A stretch of 64,000 nucleotides of DNA from JAKZVK01 sp965248255 (GTDB taxonomy: Bacteria; Acidobacteriota; Terriglobia; Bryobacterales; UBA6623). How positions within the stretch are numbered: the stretch's first letter is position 1; each line of letters opens with the position of its first letter. A program made the position numbers and the translations under genes. The notes beneath the pieces are model-generated. The model saw only the letters and a program-made list of their open reading frames with translations, had not been told where the DNA came from and searched no databases. This document shows positions 1 to 9,024 of this stretch, one piece after another. The stretch lies in assembly GCA_965248255.1 (NCBI GenBank), contig CBDFIW010000003.1:1302001-1366000 (forward strand), given 5' to 3'.

Positions 1-19
1 GCGCCCGATTCACGGGCGC
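1..19. other. short perfect hairpin at window edge
   Basis: Inverted arms GCGCCCG and CGGGCGC are separated by five bases. No T-run follows on either strand, so it is a hairpin of unknown role, possibly the end of a repeat or of a gene outside the window. The remaining bases up to 90 show no gene. Confidence 0.25.
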
Positions 20-90
20 CAACAGCCCGCGGCAAAGTACAGTGTCTCCCTTCGGTGACGGTCACTACAGCACACTTCTACCACCGGCTG

Positions 91-1260
91 CTAGTGTAGT
101 GCGTCAAGCAGATTGCACCTTAGGCAGGGCGGCACGTCCGCGCTTGACTTTCTCGAGGATGTCGGAGGCGGTCGCGGTCCAGATGAAGGGCGTGGGATGC
201 CCGTTGTGCTGGGCGATGTAGTCGTCAATGGCGGCGACGAGCTCGTCCACGCTGCGAAACACGCCGCGGCGCAGGCGCTTGACGGTGAGATCGCGAAAGA
301 ATCGCTCGACCATGTTCAGCCACGACGCCGAGGTCGGGGTGAAATGAATGTGGAAGCGCGGGTGACGATCGAGCCAACGCTTCACAGCGGCATGCTTGTG
401 GGTGGCATAGTTGTCCACGATGAGATGAAGCTGTTTGTCCTTGGGGGTGCGGCGGTCAATTAAGCGCAGGAAGCGCAGCCATTCCTGGTGGCTGTGTCGG
501 GGCATGCACTCGGCGATCACGCTGCCGTCAAGGCTGTTGAGCGCCGCAAACAGGGTGGTCGTGCCGTTGCGCTTGTAATCGTGGGTCATCGTTTGGCCGC
601 GTCCCTTTTTGAGCGGCAGGCCGGGCTGGGTGCGATCGAGGGCTTGGATTTGGGACTTCTCATCGAGCGAGAGAACCAGAGCATGCTCAGGCGGATTGAG
701 ATAGAGTCCGACGATGTCGTCGAGTTTCTCGGCGAAACGCGGGTCATTGCTGAGCTTGAGGGTCTTGACGCGGTGGGGCTTGAGGCCATGGGCGCGCCAA
801 ATCCGTCCCACGGTGGAAGCGCTGACGCCGGCCGCGGCGGCCATGGTGCGGCGGCTCCAGTGGGTGGCGTTGGACGGTTTCTCGCGGGTGGTCTTGTGGA
901 TGATCTGCTGTACTTTCTGCTTCGAGACGGCAGGTTTACGACCGGGCCGTGGGGCGTCTTTTGCAATGCCGGCGATGCTGCTTTCGAGAAAGCGCGTGCG
1001 CCAGCGGGCCACCAACTGCCGCGAGACACCGAGCTGTGCGGCGATCTGCTTATTCTCGAGACCGTCGGCGGCCAGCAGGACAATCCTGGCTCGCAGGGCG
1101 AGACGAACGGCGACTTGGCGGCCGCGCGCGTAGCGGTCCAACTGCTTGCATTGCGCTGTGTTCAAAGTTACTGGTTGTGCTCTTCGCATCCCATGCCTCC
1201 TGTTAATAGAGACGATGGGAAGCCAATATAAGTTACATTATTTATGGTGCACTACACTAG
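91..1260 (-). mobile_element. IS630-family element, type A, copy 1 (1170 bp)
   Basis: The ends are a perfect 12-bp inverted repeat, CTAGTGTAGTGC on the left and its complement on the right. Both ends read CTAG at the junction, which fits the TA (often CTAG) target preference of the IS630/Tc1 superfamily. One full transposase gene lies inside on the minus strand. Near-identical copies lie at 48934-50103 and, split by another element, at 22059-24325. The bases just outside the left end (GGCTG) resemble those outside the copy at 48934, so the two may have entered similar target sequences. Confidence 0.92.
104..1189 (-). CDS. IS630-family transposase (type A)
   Basis: A 361-residue DDE transposase that would cut and rejoin the ends of its own element at TA sites. 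The N-terminal third is a helix-turn-helix region (about residues 38-66, with NKQIAAQLGVSRQLVARW) plus a second winged-helix segment. The catalytic triad is visible: D in LSLDEKSQ, D in LIVDNYATHK and E in SWLNMVERFF. Length and motif order are normal for IS630. It differs from the other type A copies at a few residues only, for example LPKVQSA here against LHKVQSA at the C-terminus elsewhere. The reading frame is intact, so this copy may be active. Long antisense frames over it are shadows. Confidence 0.93.
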   Translation of the reverse strand: MRRAQPVTLNTAQCKQLDRYARGRQVAVRLALRARIVLLAADGLENKQIAAQLGVSRQLVARWRTRFLESSIAGIAKDAPRPGRKPAVSKQKVQQIIHKTTREKPSNATHWSRRTMAAAAGVSASTVGRIWRAHGLKPHRVKTLKLSNDPRFAEKLDDIVGLYLNPPEHALVLSLDEKSQIQALDRTQPGLPLKKGRGQTMTHDYKRNGTTTLFAALNSLDGSVIAECMPRHSHQEWLRFLRLIDRRTPKDKQLHLIVDNYATHKHAAVKRWLDRHPRFHIHFTPTSASWLNMVERFFRDLTVKRLRRGVFRSVDELVAAIDDYIAQHNGHPTPFIWTATASDILEKVKRGRAALPKVQSA

Positions 1261-1293
1261 GCCCACCACAACGGACAGCTTGCGACCGGAAGA

Positions 1294-2847
1294 TTATTTG
1301 CCCCGGGCTTTTTGAGCGATTAGCTTATCAACCTGTGAAAGCAAGCCAGAGATGTTCTTGTCCTCGGGGAAAGCCGTTGTCGCTCGATGCAGTGCACTTC
1401 GTGCCCGCTCGAACTCGCCTTCACCCGCCCAGAACAGACCCACCAGGTAGAGAAGCTTCGCATCACGAGGGTTCGTCTCGGCAGCCAGATCCGCGTAGGC
1501 TTGCGCGCGCTGCGTCTTGTCCCACAGGACGTAGAGCTCGAAGACGCTTGCGAGCGCTCTGGGATGAGAAGGCCACAGATCGAGCGCCCGCGAAAGAGCG
1601 ACCTCGGCCCGAGCGAAGTCCTCGAGACGCAGAAACCCTCGTCCGGCGAAGAAGGCCACTTCGTAGCTGTCATCGCCCAGCTCCAGCGACTTTCCAAGCT
1701 GATGGCGAGCCTCGTCGTGGCGGCCCAATTCCGCTAGGGCGAGACCGAGACTCGCCTGTGCGATGGCTAGTTTAGGGTCGAGTGAAAGGACCGTCAGAAG
1801 AGTTTTCACCGCCTCCGCCAGCTTGTGCTGCTCCTGTTGAACCATGCCGAGGTAGTAAAGCGCCTGCGTGTTTTGGGGATCGATTCGCACAGCCTCTGTT
1901 AGTTGCGTTTCGGCAAAACCGTAGTTGCCGGTTTCGAGTGAGTTGGTCGCACGGGCGACAGTGTCAAGCGCATCGTTTCTTGCCTTGAGCGACTCATAGA
2001 TCCCGCTGTGTTTCTTGGCCTCTTCGGCATCACCTAAGCGCCGATGGGCCAGGCTCAAGCGGTAGCGGGTCTGAACATGTTCAGGGTCGATTTCAACGAC
2101 TCGCGAATAGGCTTCCAGAGCGCTGGGCAGTTCAAGATCTTGCTCGTGGATTCTTCCCAGCACGTAGTGGGCATCGGCCGACCGCGGGTCTAGGGAGATT
2201 GCTCTCGCCGCATCGCGGTGGGCTTCTTCTTGGCGGCCGAGCGCCATCATCAGAGTGGCACGACGAGAGTAAGGTCCAGCCTCGGCAGGATGGGCTTCGA
2301 TGACCCTGGTCCACTCGGCAAGCGCCTCTTCCCGTTGATCAGCCAGCTCCGTCGCTAGCGCCAACGAAAAGTGGTACTGGAAGTTCGCCGGGTCGACGTG
2401 GTGTGCCAGTCGATACTGTTGGGACGCTTCAAGGAACTTGCCCGTGTTATTGAAGAAGTTACCCGCGTTGTATCGCATCGCAGCATTACGCGGTTCGCTC
2501 TTCAGCGCGGTTTCAATGTGAACGAAAGCTTTCTCCCAGTCTTCGATGCGCGCATAGTTGACGCTCAGGAGATGATGTACGCCGGCGTGATTGGGCGCCA
2601 GCTCGAGCGCCCGCAGTAGGTAGCTTCGAGAGATGTGTAACTTTTCCCGCTGATCGTTGATAGCGGCCAGGCGGATGTAAGGATCGACTTGGTTAGGAGT
2701 CTCTCGCAGCGCGTCCAACGCGGCTGCTTCGTTATCGTCAGAGACCTGTTGCGTCTGCCCTGAAAGGGGTTTAGAAGGCAAGGACTGGCTGGAAACGACC
2801 GCACACGCTATCGGGAGCAGAAGAGCGAACCGGATAAGTTTGTGCAT
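1294..2847 (-). CDS. secreted TPR-repeat protein
   Basis: A 517-residue protein with an N-terminal hydrophobic signal-like segment (about residues 5-20, cleavage possible after VVSSQS) and then tandem tetratricopeptide repeats over nearly its whole length, such as ALELAPNHAGVHHLLSVNYA and AISLDPRSADAHYVLGRIHE. TPR arrays form protein-binding scaffolds; no catalytic domain is visible. The gene starts 18 bases after the end of the upstream propeller lipoprotein gene, so it is most likely the last gene of the operon read from 5403. It probably works in the periplasm beside the two propeller proteins, but its partner is unknown. The IS630-A copy begins just beyond its 3' end and has not damaged it. 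Confidence 0.85.
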   Translation of the reverse strand: MHKLIRFALLLPIACAVVSSQSLPSKPLSGQTQQVSDDNEAAALDALRETPNQVDPYIRLAAINDQREKLHISRSYLLRALELAPNHAGVHHLLSVNYARIEDWEKAFVHIETALKSEPRNAAMRYNAGNFFNNTGKFLEASQQYRLAHHVDPANFQYHFSLALATELADQREEALAEWTRVIEAHPAEAGPYSRRATLMMALGRQEEAHRDAARAISLDPRSADAHYVLGRIHEQDLELPSALEAYSRVVEIDPEHVQTRYRLSLAHRRLGDAEEAKKHSGIYESLKARNDALDTVARATNSLETGNYGFAETQLTEAVRIDPQNTQALYYLGMVQQEQHKLAEAVKTLLTVLSLDPKLAIAQASLGLALAELGRHDEARHQLGKSLELGDDSYEVAFFAGRGFLRLEDFARAEVALSRALDLWPSHPRALASVFELYVLWDKTQRAQAYADLAAETNPRDAKLLYLVGLFWAGEGEFERARSALHRATTAFPEDKNISGLLSQVDKLIAQKARGK

Positions 2848-2865
2848 ACCACGCGCCAGCCGCGG

Positions 2866-3933
2866 CTACAATGCCGCAGTTTTCATGGTCGCGAGCCCAA
2901 TGCCGGTCGCGCCGAACCGGTTGCCGACATAGAACATCCAAAGCTCGTCCCCTACCTCGATCAGGTTGGGGTAGGATTGATTCTCCGAATCGAACTCGCC
3001 CGGGCTGTGTGGAAACAGCTCTTCGTTGAAGTAACGCTTCCACTCGACGCCGTCTTCTGAGCGAGCGTATCGCAGCCGGTAACCGTGTCCGTCCATCATG
3101 AAGACGCTGAACCACATGTGGTACACGCCATCGATGATGAGCACGCAGGGTTTGGAGACGACCGCCTCGTAGCCTTCCACCTGTTCCTGGCGCGCGCGCA
3201 TGGCAGGTTCGGGGTCCTTTACCCACTCGATACCATCTCGCGACACCGCATGGCCAATGTGGACGATGCCACGCTTGCGTTCGTTGAAAACCTCGTATCG
3301 CTCCCCGGCCGTGTACCACATCTCATACTTCTCCGGGCCTGTTTGCAGCACGCACACCGAGCCGGTCAGACCGGCGTCGAAGGAGCCGGGTTCTCCCAAG
3401 GGCAAGAGCGGCTCTTTGATGGTCTCCCACGTCAGTCCCTCGTCGTGGCTGATCGCCAGGGAGGTACGATTCGACAACTCACCTGCAGGAGCCCACGATC
3501 CCCACACCGCGTAGTACATCAGCCAGCCACCCGCTTCCCGAGGTAGCACCCAGGGGAAGCTGGGACCTTTGTCACTGAGGTTACCGGTTGGGGAAGGGCG
3601 AAGCATCGGTTCTTCACTCACCAGTTTCCAATCATGAGGATTGTCCGGCGATGCCTCGGTCGCAAAGAGGTAGTGGTAGCCCTCCTTGTCGCCTGTCCAG
3701 AAGTACAGCCGGAGTCGACCGTCCTTCAACCTCACGACCGACGGGGCGGAAAGCCGGTTGCTTGAAAGAGGACCGGCGGACCCCGGTGCGAGAACCCGGC
3801 CTTTCTTTACCCAGGGTTGCAGCCGTTTCTTTTCTACCTTCGTACCTTCCGAAGTCTCTTCGGCCGGCGTGCAGGCCCAAAACAGCGCGAGGACCAATAA
3901 GCAAGTAAGGGAGCAACTGTTTCTTCGCATCAA
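2866..3933 (-). CDS. lipoprotein with five-bladed propeller fold (glycosidase-like)
   Basis: A 355-residue protein. The N-terminus has a charged start, a hydrophobic stretch and a cysteine in ALFWACTP that could serve as a lipobox, suggesting a lipoprotein. The body repeats the blade signature of GH43/GH32/GH130-type propellers: KYEMWYTAG, VYHMWFSVF and ELWMFYVGN, together with ISHDEGLTWE, VSRDGIEWV and ARSEDGVEWK. Families with this fold hydrolyse or phosphorolyse glycans, but many members of this subgroup are uncharacterised and I cannot identify the catalytic acids. It lies 12 bases after a related Tat-exported propeller gene, so the two probably act on the same substrate. Function beyond carbohydrate-related is inference. 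Confidence 0.75.
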   Translation of the reverse strand: MMRRNSCSLTCLLVLALFWACTPAEETSEGTKVEKKRLQPWVKKGRVLAPGSAGPLSSNRLSAPSVVRLKDGRLRLYFWTGDKEGYHYLFATEASPDNPHDWKLVSEEPMLRPSPTGNLSDKGPSFPWVLPREAGGWLMYYAVWGSWAPAGELSNRTSLAISHDEGLTWETIKEPLLPLGEPGSFDAGLTGSVCVLQTGPEKYEMWYTAGERYEVFNERKRGIVHIGHAVSRDGIEWVKDPEPAMRARQEQVEGYEAVVSKPCVLIIDGVYHMWFSVFMMDGHGYRLRYARSEDGVEWKRYFNEELFPHSPGEFDSENQSYPNLIEVGDELWMFYVGNRFGATGIGLATMKTAAL

Positions 3934-3945
3934 TGGGTCCTCTCC

Positions 3946-5403
3946 TCAAGCAGCCGAAAGTTCAATGTCCTGGACGGCCGGCGAGAAACCACGATCTTCG
4001 GTTTCTAGTCTCGCTCTAATCTGTAGGAAAGCGCCCGTCTCGTGTGTCACCGCTGAACCCGTCGGGTCGGTGTAGGGTTCGGACCACTCACTCCAGGCGG
4101 CATCGGGAGTTCTTGTGTTACCGACCCTGGTCTGAATGCGAACCCGGGCCAAGGGCCGACCTTTCGCATAACCGAGCGACCCGTAACCATCTCCGCAATA
4201 CCACATGTGGTACTCGCCGTTTACGTTCAGCACTTCCGGATACTCCGCCATCTTGCTGTCCCACCCGGAGGGCGAGGGACCGACAACGGGGTTCTTAGGA
4301 AAGCGATCCCACAAAATACCGTCTCGCGATTCGCCGTAGCAGATCCGGTAGTCACCCGTCTTTCTGCCTTCCCCGTACCCCTTCGCGCTATACCACATCT
4401 TGAAAAGGCCGTCTTCATAAAGGACTTGGGGCGCGGCCACCAAAAAAGCTTCGGCCTCGAGATGGGGATTGAAAGACAACACGGGATTGCGCTCAAGCTT
4501 TTTCCACTTGTGTCCGTCTTCGGACGTCGCCAGACAAACGCTTGCCAGGTAAGGAACCTGTTCGATGCCCCCGTACCACATCATCCATCGCTCACCGACG
4601 CGCAAGACGCTGCACGAGCTGGCCGTGAAAGCGTCATAGCTCCCCAGGGGACCGTGCGGGATCACCGGTTCCTTCGAGACCTGATGCCACGTCAGCCCGC
4701 CGTCATCGCTCTCGGCGAGGCCGATCTGATGAACCGGCATGCGCCCCTGCTTAGCGGTCGGATGGTAGCCCACATAGTACATGTGCCAGTGAGTGTCGGT
4801 GACGGGGACGACCTCGGGACCAATGACGCCCTGTTCGTCAAACGCCCCCGGTGCACCAGCCGTCAAGATGGGCTTGGGATGTTTTTTCCAGCGGTGCGGA
4901 TCCGACAGCGGCGCCACTGCCATCCCAACGGCGGTTGTCGATCCCTTGGGCCGCGAGCCGTAGTAGAGGCGGAACTCGTTACCGGCCCGCAGCAGGCAAG
5001 GCGTGGTCAAACTGCCGGCATCCCAGTTGCCGGGCGGAGGCGGCCCCAGAATCGGATTCTCGGGGTGCTTCTCCCAAGCCAGGGGAGTGGTCCAGCGCTC
5101 CCGCCAGCTTAGCCGCAGCGACGGCACACCCTTTACCGAGATGGGCTTCGAAAGGAACGAGCCGCCCGGCCGATGGGAACCACCGGATTGCTTAGCCAGC
5201 GTGATGCCGTCGTGAGCAGCGCTGACTTCGGCGCCTTCGAAGACGCCTTGTCTTAGCTGATCGAGAGTCGGCCGGAATATGATACGGCGACCGCGTTTCG
5301 AGCGGGCAGCGGCGACCGGCAAGGTATGGAGCGACTCTGGAGCCGAGGCGGCGGCCGATGCCATGGCCGCACCGGTCCAAAGGAATGACCTGCGAGATGT
5401 CAT
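3946..5403 (-). CDS. Tat-exported propeller protein (glycosidase-like)
   Basis: A 485-residue protein beginning MTSRRSFLWTGAAMASAAA, a clear twin-arginine (SRRSFL) signal, so it is probably exported folded. Residues of about 110-400 carry blade motifs of the GH43/GH32/GH130 propeller superfamily: EFRLYYGSR, HWHMYYVGY, RWMMWYGG, LFKMWYSA and EYHMWYCG, with SEDGHKWK and SRDGILWD turns. The last 70 residues look like a small beta-sandwich. It is the first gene of the propeller-propeller-TPR run and lies 233 bases downstream of the receptor gene on the same strand. The likely role is periplasmic processing of a glycan brought in by that receptor; the substrate cannot be read from the sequence. 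Confidence 0.75.
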   Translation of the reverse strand: MTSRRSFLWTGAAMASAAASAPESLHTLPVAAARSKRGRRIIFRPTLDQLRQGVFEGAEVSAAHDGITLAKQSGGSHRPGGSFLSKPISVKGVPSLRLSWRERWTTPLAWEKHPENPILGPPPPGNWDAGSLTTPCLLRAGNEFRLYYGSRPKGSTTAVGMAVAPLSDPHRWKKHPKPILTAGAPGAFDEQGVIGPEVVPVTDTHWHMYYVGYHPTAKQGRMPVHQIGLAESDDGGLTWHQVSKEPVIPHGPLGSYDAFTASSCSVLRVGERWMMWYGGIEQVPYLASVCLATSEDGHKWKKLERNPVLSFNPHLEAEAFLVAAPQVLYEDGLFKMWYSAKGYGEGRKTGDYRICYGESRDGILWDRFPKNPVVGPSPSGWDSKMAEYPEVLNVNGEYHMWYCGDGYGSLGYAKGRPLARVRIQTRVGNTRTPDAAWSEWSEPYTDPTGSAVTHETGAFLQIRARLETEDRGFSPAVQDIELSAA

Positions 5404-5505
5404 GCTTGTTTCGGCGAGCTTTCCTCACTCGGGTTTCGTACGGCCGAGCTGAGAAACAATAACGGGTCTAGCCCCGTCTGGCCCGCATTTCTCTCCCGCA
5501 AGGTC

Positions 5506-5533
5506 GTAGGGGCGGGCCCCTGCGCCTGCCCGC
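5506..5533. repeat. REP-like GTAGGGGC repeat
   Basis: GTAGGGGCGGGCCCCTGCGCCTGCCCGC forms an imperfect hairpin. It belongs to the same class as the GTAGGGGC-ended palindromes at 5591, 9237, 15127 and 48871. These short palindromes occur only between genes in this window. Confidence 0.5.
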
Positions 5534-5586
5534 TCTCGACTTCGACCGCCGCTGCCGCCCCAGGTTCGATGACGGGATCGTCACCC

Positions 5587-5616
5587 GAAAAGGGGCCGGC
5601 ACGGGGGCCGGCCCCT
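5587..5616 (-). terminator. intrinsic terminator-like hairpin behind the receptor gene
   Basis: Read on the minus strand, the 10-bp arms AGGGGCCGGC and GCCGGCCCCT enclose a six-base loop and are followed by TTTT. The hairpin starts about 20 bases after the receptor stop codon. It is also a member of the GTAGGGGC palindrome class, so it may double as a REP element and a terminator separating the receptor from the propeller operon. Confidence 0.5.
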
Positions 5617-5636
5617 ACAGGTAAAAGGATCGCCGC

Positions 5637-8600
5637 TCAGAAACTCAACTTGAGCGAGAACTGAACTCGGCGCGGGTTGAAAGCCCTGCTGACCACGCCA
5701 CGCCCCCCCGAGGCCATGTTGCGGTTCGGGATGCTGAAATTCGCATGGTTCGGAAGATTGAAGGCTTCAGCCCGGAGCTGCAGCCTGGCCTCTTCTCCCA
5801 GCATGAAGTTTTTGTAGAGGCCGACATCGATGCTGACGTTTCCGTCGGCTCGGATGATATTCCTTCCGGAAGTCCCGAACTGGAACAGCCCCGGCAGTGC
5901 AAAGCAGTCGGTGTCAAACGCCCGATCCAAGGTCGGGTTCGAGAGCCTCCCGTCACAAAGCCGATCGGGGCGTGAACCTCCTGAACCGCCGGTCCGGCTT
6001 GAATGACTCACCGTGAAAGGGTAGCCGCTCTGGAGCGCTACGATGCCCGTGAGCTGCCAGCCGCCCAGGATGTGACTCGCGGGCCCACTGTCAAACCTAC
6101 CGTGTCCCGGCCCCCAGGGAAGCTCCCAAACGTAGTTGAAAACAAACCGTTGGGGAATATCGAAAGCCGAAAGTCCCCGTTGGGATCCGTGGACGTCAAA
6201 ATTGTTCTCCGCGCCTGATCCGTCGCCGCTGACGCCGACGTCGGTGGAAGCGTGGTCAATCGACTTACTCAATGTGTAGTTCACCGCAAAGCCCACACCC
6301 TTAGAGAACCGCTTCTCCAGTCTCAACTGCAAGGAGTGATAGGAAGAGTTGCCACCCGTAAAGAACGAGCGTACGACACCGATGTCCCCGTAAGGCCGGC
6401 GCGTCTGACAATTGCCCTCGCCGGGTGGACACACGTTTTCATTATAAAAGACCGTCTGCTGCCGGCCTGCCGAACCGACGTAGGCCACGTCCAGCAGTAA
6501 ATCATCTTTCAGGGTGTGCTGGAAGCCTTGGTTCCACATCAAAATGTACGGGTGCTGCAGGCCGGTCAGGGGTCTTGCCTTCCACAGCGAGGTTGAGATG
6601 GTCCGGGCGGCGCCGGTGAATCCGACGTCCCAATTGATCGACGGGATTTCCGGATCAATGTTGGGCCCCTGACTGGGGAAGAACAGAAACGGCGAGCTGA
6701 AGGTGGAAAGGCTTTCATGACGCGTCGGGTTCATCCCGTTGAAGGCCCCGAACGCACCTCGACTGACTGTCTTGCTGCTGAGCTTATAGGCATAACCGAA
6801 GCGCGGGGCAAAATTCATCTTGTCCGACTGGTAGAGCCCCCGATTGGGCGTCGTTCTAAAGGGAAATGGGGGATTGAAAGGTGAACTCGATCCCGTATTC
6901 GGATCCCGGATTACCAATGGCGCATTCTCGGGATAAACGACTTCCCCGTTGCTTGGATCCCAACTAGCGACGCGGTCCTGCTTATCCTTCAAAGGTTGTG
7001 CGTAGTCGTAACGTACGCCTATGTTCAGAGTCAGCTTCCGGGAGACTTTCCAATCGTCCTGGAAATAGAACGCGTGCTGCTGTCCGTAGAGATAGTTTGG
7101 CTCGAAGACTTCCCATTTGCTCACTCGGCTCAGGTCGCCTAACAGGAATTGTGCGAAAGCATCCCCAGGGCCGGCCTCCTGGCTCAGCCCGGTGTATCGG
7201 CCGTCGGCGCCGTAACTGCCCGGGCAGAAGCAGAACTGGAGAAAACCGTTGATCAACTGACCGCTCCACCCCGTCTTGAAGGTGTGGTTACCTTTGTTCC
7301 AGGTGACCGAGTTGGCCAACTGGTAGACCGTATTCCAGTAGATGCTGGTTCGGCCTTCGGAAGGGAAGTTGTATCCGGTAACCCTCAAGGTCGGCCAGGC
7401 GGCGAAGTCTGTCCTGTTTTCCGAGCCCGGGATTCCCCACCGCTCCGCTTCGAATAGTGTTCCCTGGTTGCGCCCGATCTCGTTGTGCTGGAAGCGCACG
7501 AAGCCACCCCGGAACTCGTTCAGCAAATTGGGAGAAAAGATGTGCGTATAGGCGAAGCTCATGTGCTGCGAGCGGTCGTTGAACTGGGCTCCCCCGACGT
7601 CTTTGAAACCTCCCGTGCCGACCCCTACACCAGATACGCCGCCGATCGACGGGAATTCACTGGTGCGGTCGGTGATGTTGTAGCTGAACATCAGGGTATC
7701 GTTGTCACTAAAGTGATGATCGAGTCGCGAGTTGTATTGGTTGACATCATCTCGGGCGGCCGCACCGGTGACCAAATTGCGTGCGGGGTCGCCGGGATTG
7801 TTGACGGGATCCACAAAGGTCATGATGTCCGCGGAAACCGAATGGATACGGTCTCTCGGGATCGTGTTATTGGGGAAAGGCTGCCGCTCGCGTGTGTTTT
7901 CGTTGAAGGTAAGCGGGTCGTGGATGATGCCGAACCTGCTGGGGTCAAAGATCCCATTGCGCTGCTCGGCGTTCGGCACAATATTAACGGCCGTTCGAGC
8001 CTCGCGGCTGCGCAGGCCTTCATATGCGAAAAAGCCGAAGGTCTTGTTCTTAACGATCGGCCCACCCACGGTTCCTCCGTACTGATTCTGCCGGAAGGGA
8101 GGGGCGTCGGGCGAGATGGAGAAGAAGTTCCGGCCGTCGAGTGAGGAGTTCCTAAAAAACTCGTATATGCTGCCGTGAACCTTGTTCGTGCCCGACTTGA
8201 TCGCCAAGTTCACCACGGTGCCACCCTTGGTCGGAAGCTCCGCGGAGTAGTTGCTGGTCTGGATCTTGAACTCCTGAATGGCTTCTACGTTGGGCCGCAC
8301 GGCAAGATTGTTGTTCTGCGGATCCATGTCGGTGATGCCGTGCAGTGAGACCTGCTGGTACTCCTCGCGGGTGCCCATCGCCGACACGGACGTGAACGGA
8401 CCCTGAATTCGTTCAAGAAAGCTCCCCGGCGGGGGCGGGACGACGCCTGGCTGCAGCAACGCCAATTGCAGGAATTCTCGCCTGTTGAGCGGGAGCTCGA
8501 CAATCTGCTTGTTCTCGATCACGGATCCGACGTCGGAACTGTCGGAGGCAAGCAGCGGTGCTGTACCTTCGACCGTGATCACTTCCGTCACCTGTCCCGG

Positions 8601-8924
8601 TCTGAGCTCAAGGTTGACGCGCGCGGTTTGGTCAAGCTGAAGGACGATGTCGCTCACTTCTTGCTTGCTGAAGCCCTCAAGTTCAGCGGAGACGTTGTAA
8701 CGGCCAATCGCAACGTTGGCGATGTAGTAATCTCCCCGCTCATTGCTCGAAGTGGTGCGGACCCTGCCGGTATCCACGTGTGTGGCGCTAACCTGCGCGC
8801 CGGGTATAACGGCGCCGGTCTGGTCGGACACCGTGCCAACGATGGTTGCCGTCGAAGTCTGTCCGTAGAGCGGCGACAGAACGAACAACGCAAGCAGAAC
8901 GCATACGGCGAAACGAAACTTCAT
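5637..8924 (-). CDS. TonB-dependent receptor, Oar type
   Basis: About 1095 residues. The chosen ATG at 8924 gives a good signal peptide (MKFRFAVCVLLALFVLSPLYGQ) directly after a G-rich ribosome binding site; an upstream in-frame ATG at 8966 lacks both. Order: carboxypeptidase-regulatory-like beta domain (about 25-110, TIVGTVSDQTGAVIPGAQV), TonB plug (about 115-250, with VIENKQIVELPLNRREFLQL and GGTVVNLAIKSGTNKVHG), then a beta barrel ending in FSLKLSF, the aromatic end expected for outer-membrane insertion. Acidobacteriota carry many such receptors; the substrate is a large molecule, perhaps a glycan or peptide. The downstream propeller genes favour a glycan. The frame is intact, unlike the two other receptor genes in this window. 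Confidence 0.92.
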   Translation of the reverse strand: MKFRFAVCVLLALFVLSPLYGQTSTATIVGTVSDQTGAVIPGAQVSATHVDTGRVRTTSSNERGDYYIANVAIGRYNVSAELEGFSKQEVSDIVLQLDQTARVNLELRPGQVTEVITVEGTAPLLASDSSDVGSVIENKQIVELPLNRREFLQLALLQPGVVPPPPGSFLERIQGPFTSVSAMGTREEYQQVSLHGITDMDPQNNNLAVRPNVEAIQEFKIQTSNYSAELPTKGGTVVNLAIKSGTNKVHGSIYEFFRNSSLDGRNFFSISPDAPPFRQNQYGGTVGGPIVKNKTFGFFAYEGLRSREARTAVNIVPNAEQRNGIFDPSRFGIIHDPLTFNENTRERQPFPNNTIPRDRIHSVSADIMTFVDPVNNPGDPARNLVTGAAARDDVNQYNSRLDHHFSDNDTLMFSYNITDRTSEFPSIGGVSGVGVGTGGFKDVGGAQFNDRSQHMSFAYTHIFSPNLLNEFRGGFVRFQHNEIGRNQGTLFEAERWGIPGSENRTDFAAWPTLRVTGYNFPSEGRTSIYWNTVYQLANSVTWNKGNHTFKTGWSGQLINGFLQFCFCPGSYGADGRYTGLSQEAGPGDAFAQFLLGDLSRVSKWEVFEPNYLYGQQHAFYFQDDWKVSRKLTLNIGVRYDYAQPLKDKQDRVASWDPSNGEVVYPENAPLVIRDPNTGSSSPFNPPFPFRTTPNRGLYQSDKMNFAPRFGYAYKLSSKTVSRGAFGAFNGMNPTRHESLSTFSSPFLFFPSQGPNIDPEIPSINWDVGFTGAARTISTSLWKARPLTGLQHPYILMWNQGFQHTLKDDLLLDVAYVGSAGRQQTVFYNENVCPPGEGNCQTRRPYGDIGVVRSFFTGGNSSYHSLQLRLEKRFSKGVGFAVNYTLSKSIDHASTDVGVSGDGSGAENNFDVHGSQRGLSAFDIPQRFVFNYVWELPWGPGHGRFDSGPASHILGGWQLTGIVALQSGYPFTVSHSSRTGGSGGSRPDRLCDGRLSNPTLDRAFDTDCFALPGLFQFGTSGRNIIRADGNVSIDVGLYKNFMLGEEARLQLRAEAFNLPNHANFSIPNRNMASGGRGVVSRAFNPRRVQFSLKLSF

Positions 8925-8927
8925 GTT

Positions 8928-8934
8928 CCCCCCC
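8928..8934 (-). promoter_or_regulatory. ribosome binding site made of a G7 tract
   Basis: On the minus strand seven Gs followed by AAC precede the ATG of the receptor. A pure homopolymer Shine-Dalgarno at the normal spacing is unusual. A change in tract length would change the spacing to the start codon. Confidence 0.55.
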
Positions 8935-9024
8935 TTGAGTTTGGTTTGGGCCTGTCGCAGGTGCACCGGACAACGGTTGTCGCCGGTACGGTGGTTAACC
9001 CCTGCGACCGACGCTGAGTAAGGT

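Noticed and set aside
488..1231. 247-residue frame antisense to the IS630-A transposase, also repeated in the other copies
   Set aside because: It recurs only because the element recurs. The sense strand encodes a complete DDE transposase and the antisense product has no recognisable domain.
1294..2847. IS630-A copy 1 as a disruptor of the TPR gene
   Set aside because: The element ends at 1260, 33 bases beyond the TPR stop codon; the gene is intact.
4207..5112. 301-residue plus-strand frame
   Set aside because: Antisense to the Tat-exported propeller gene, which shows conserved blade motifs; the antisense product matches nothing.
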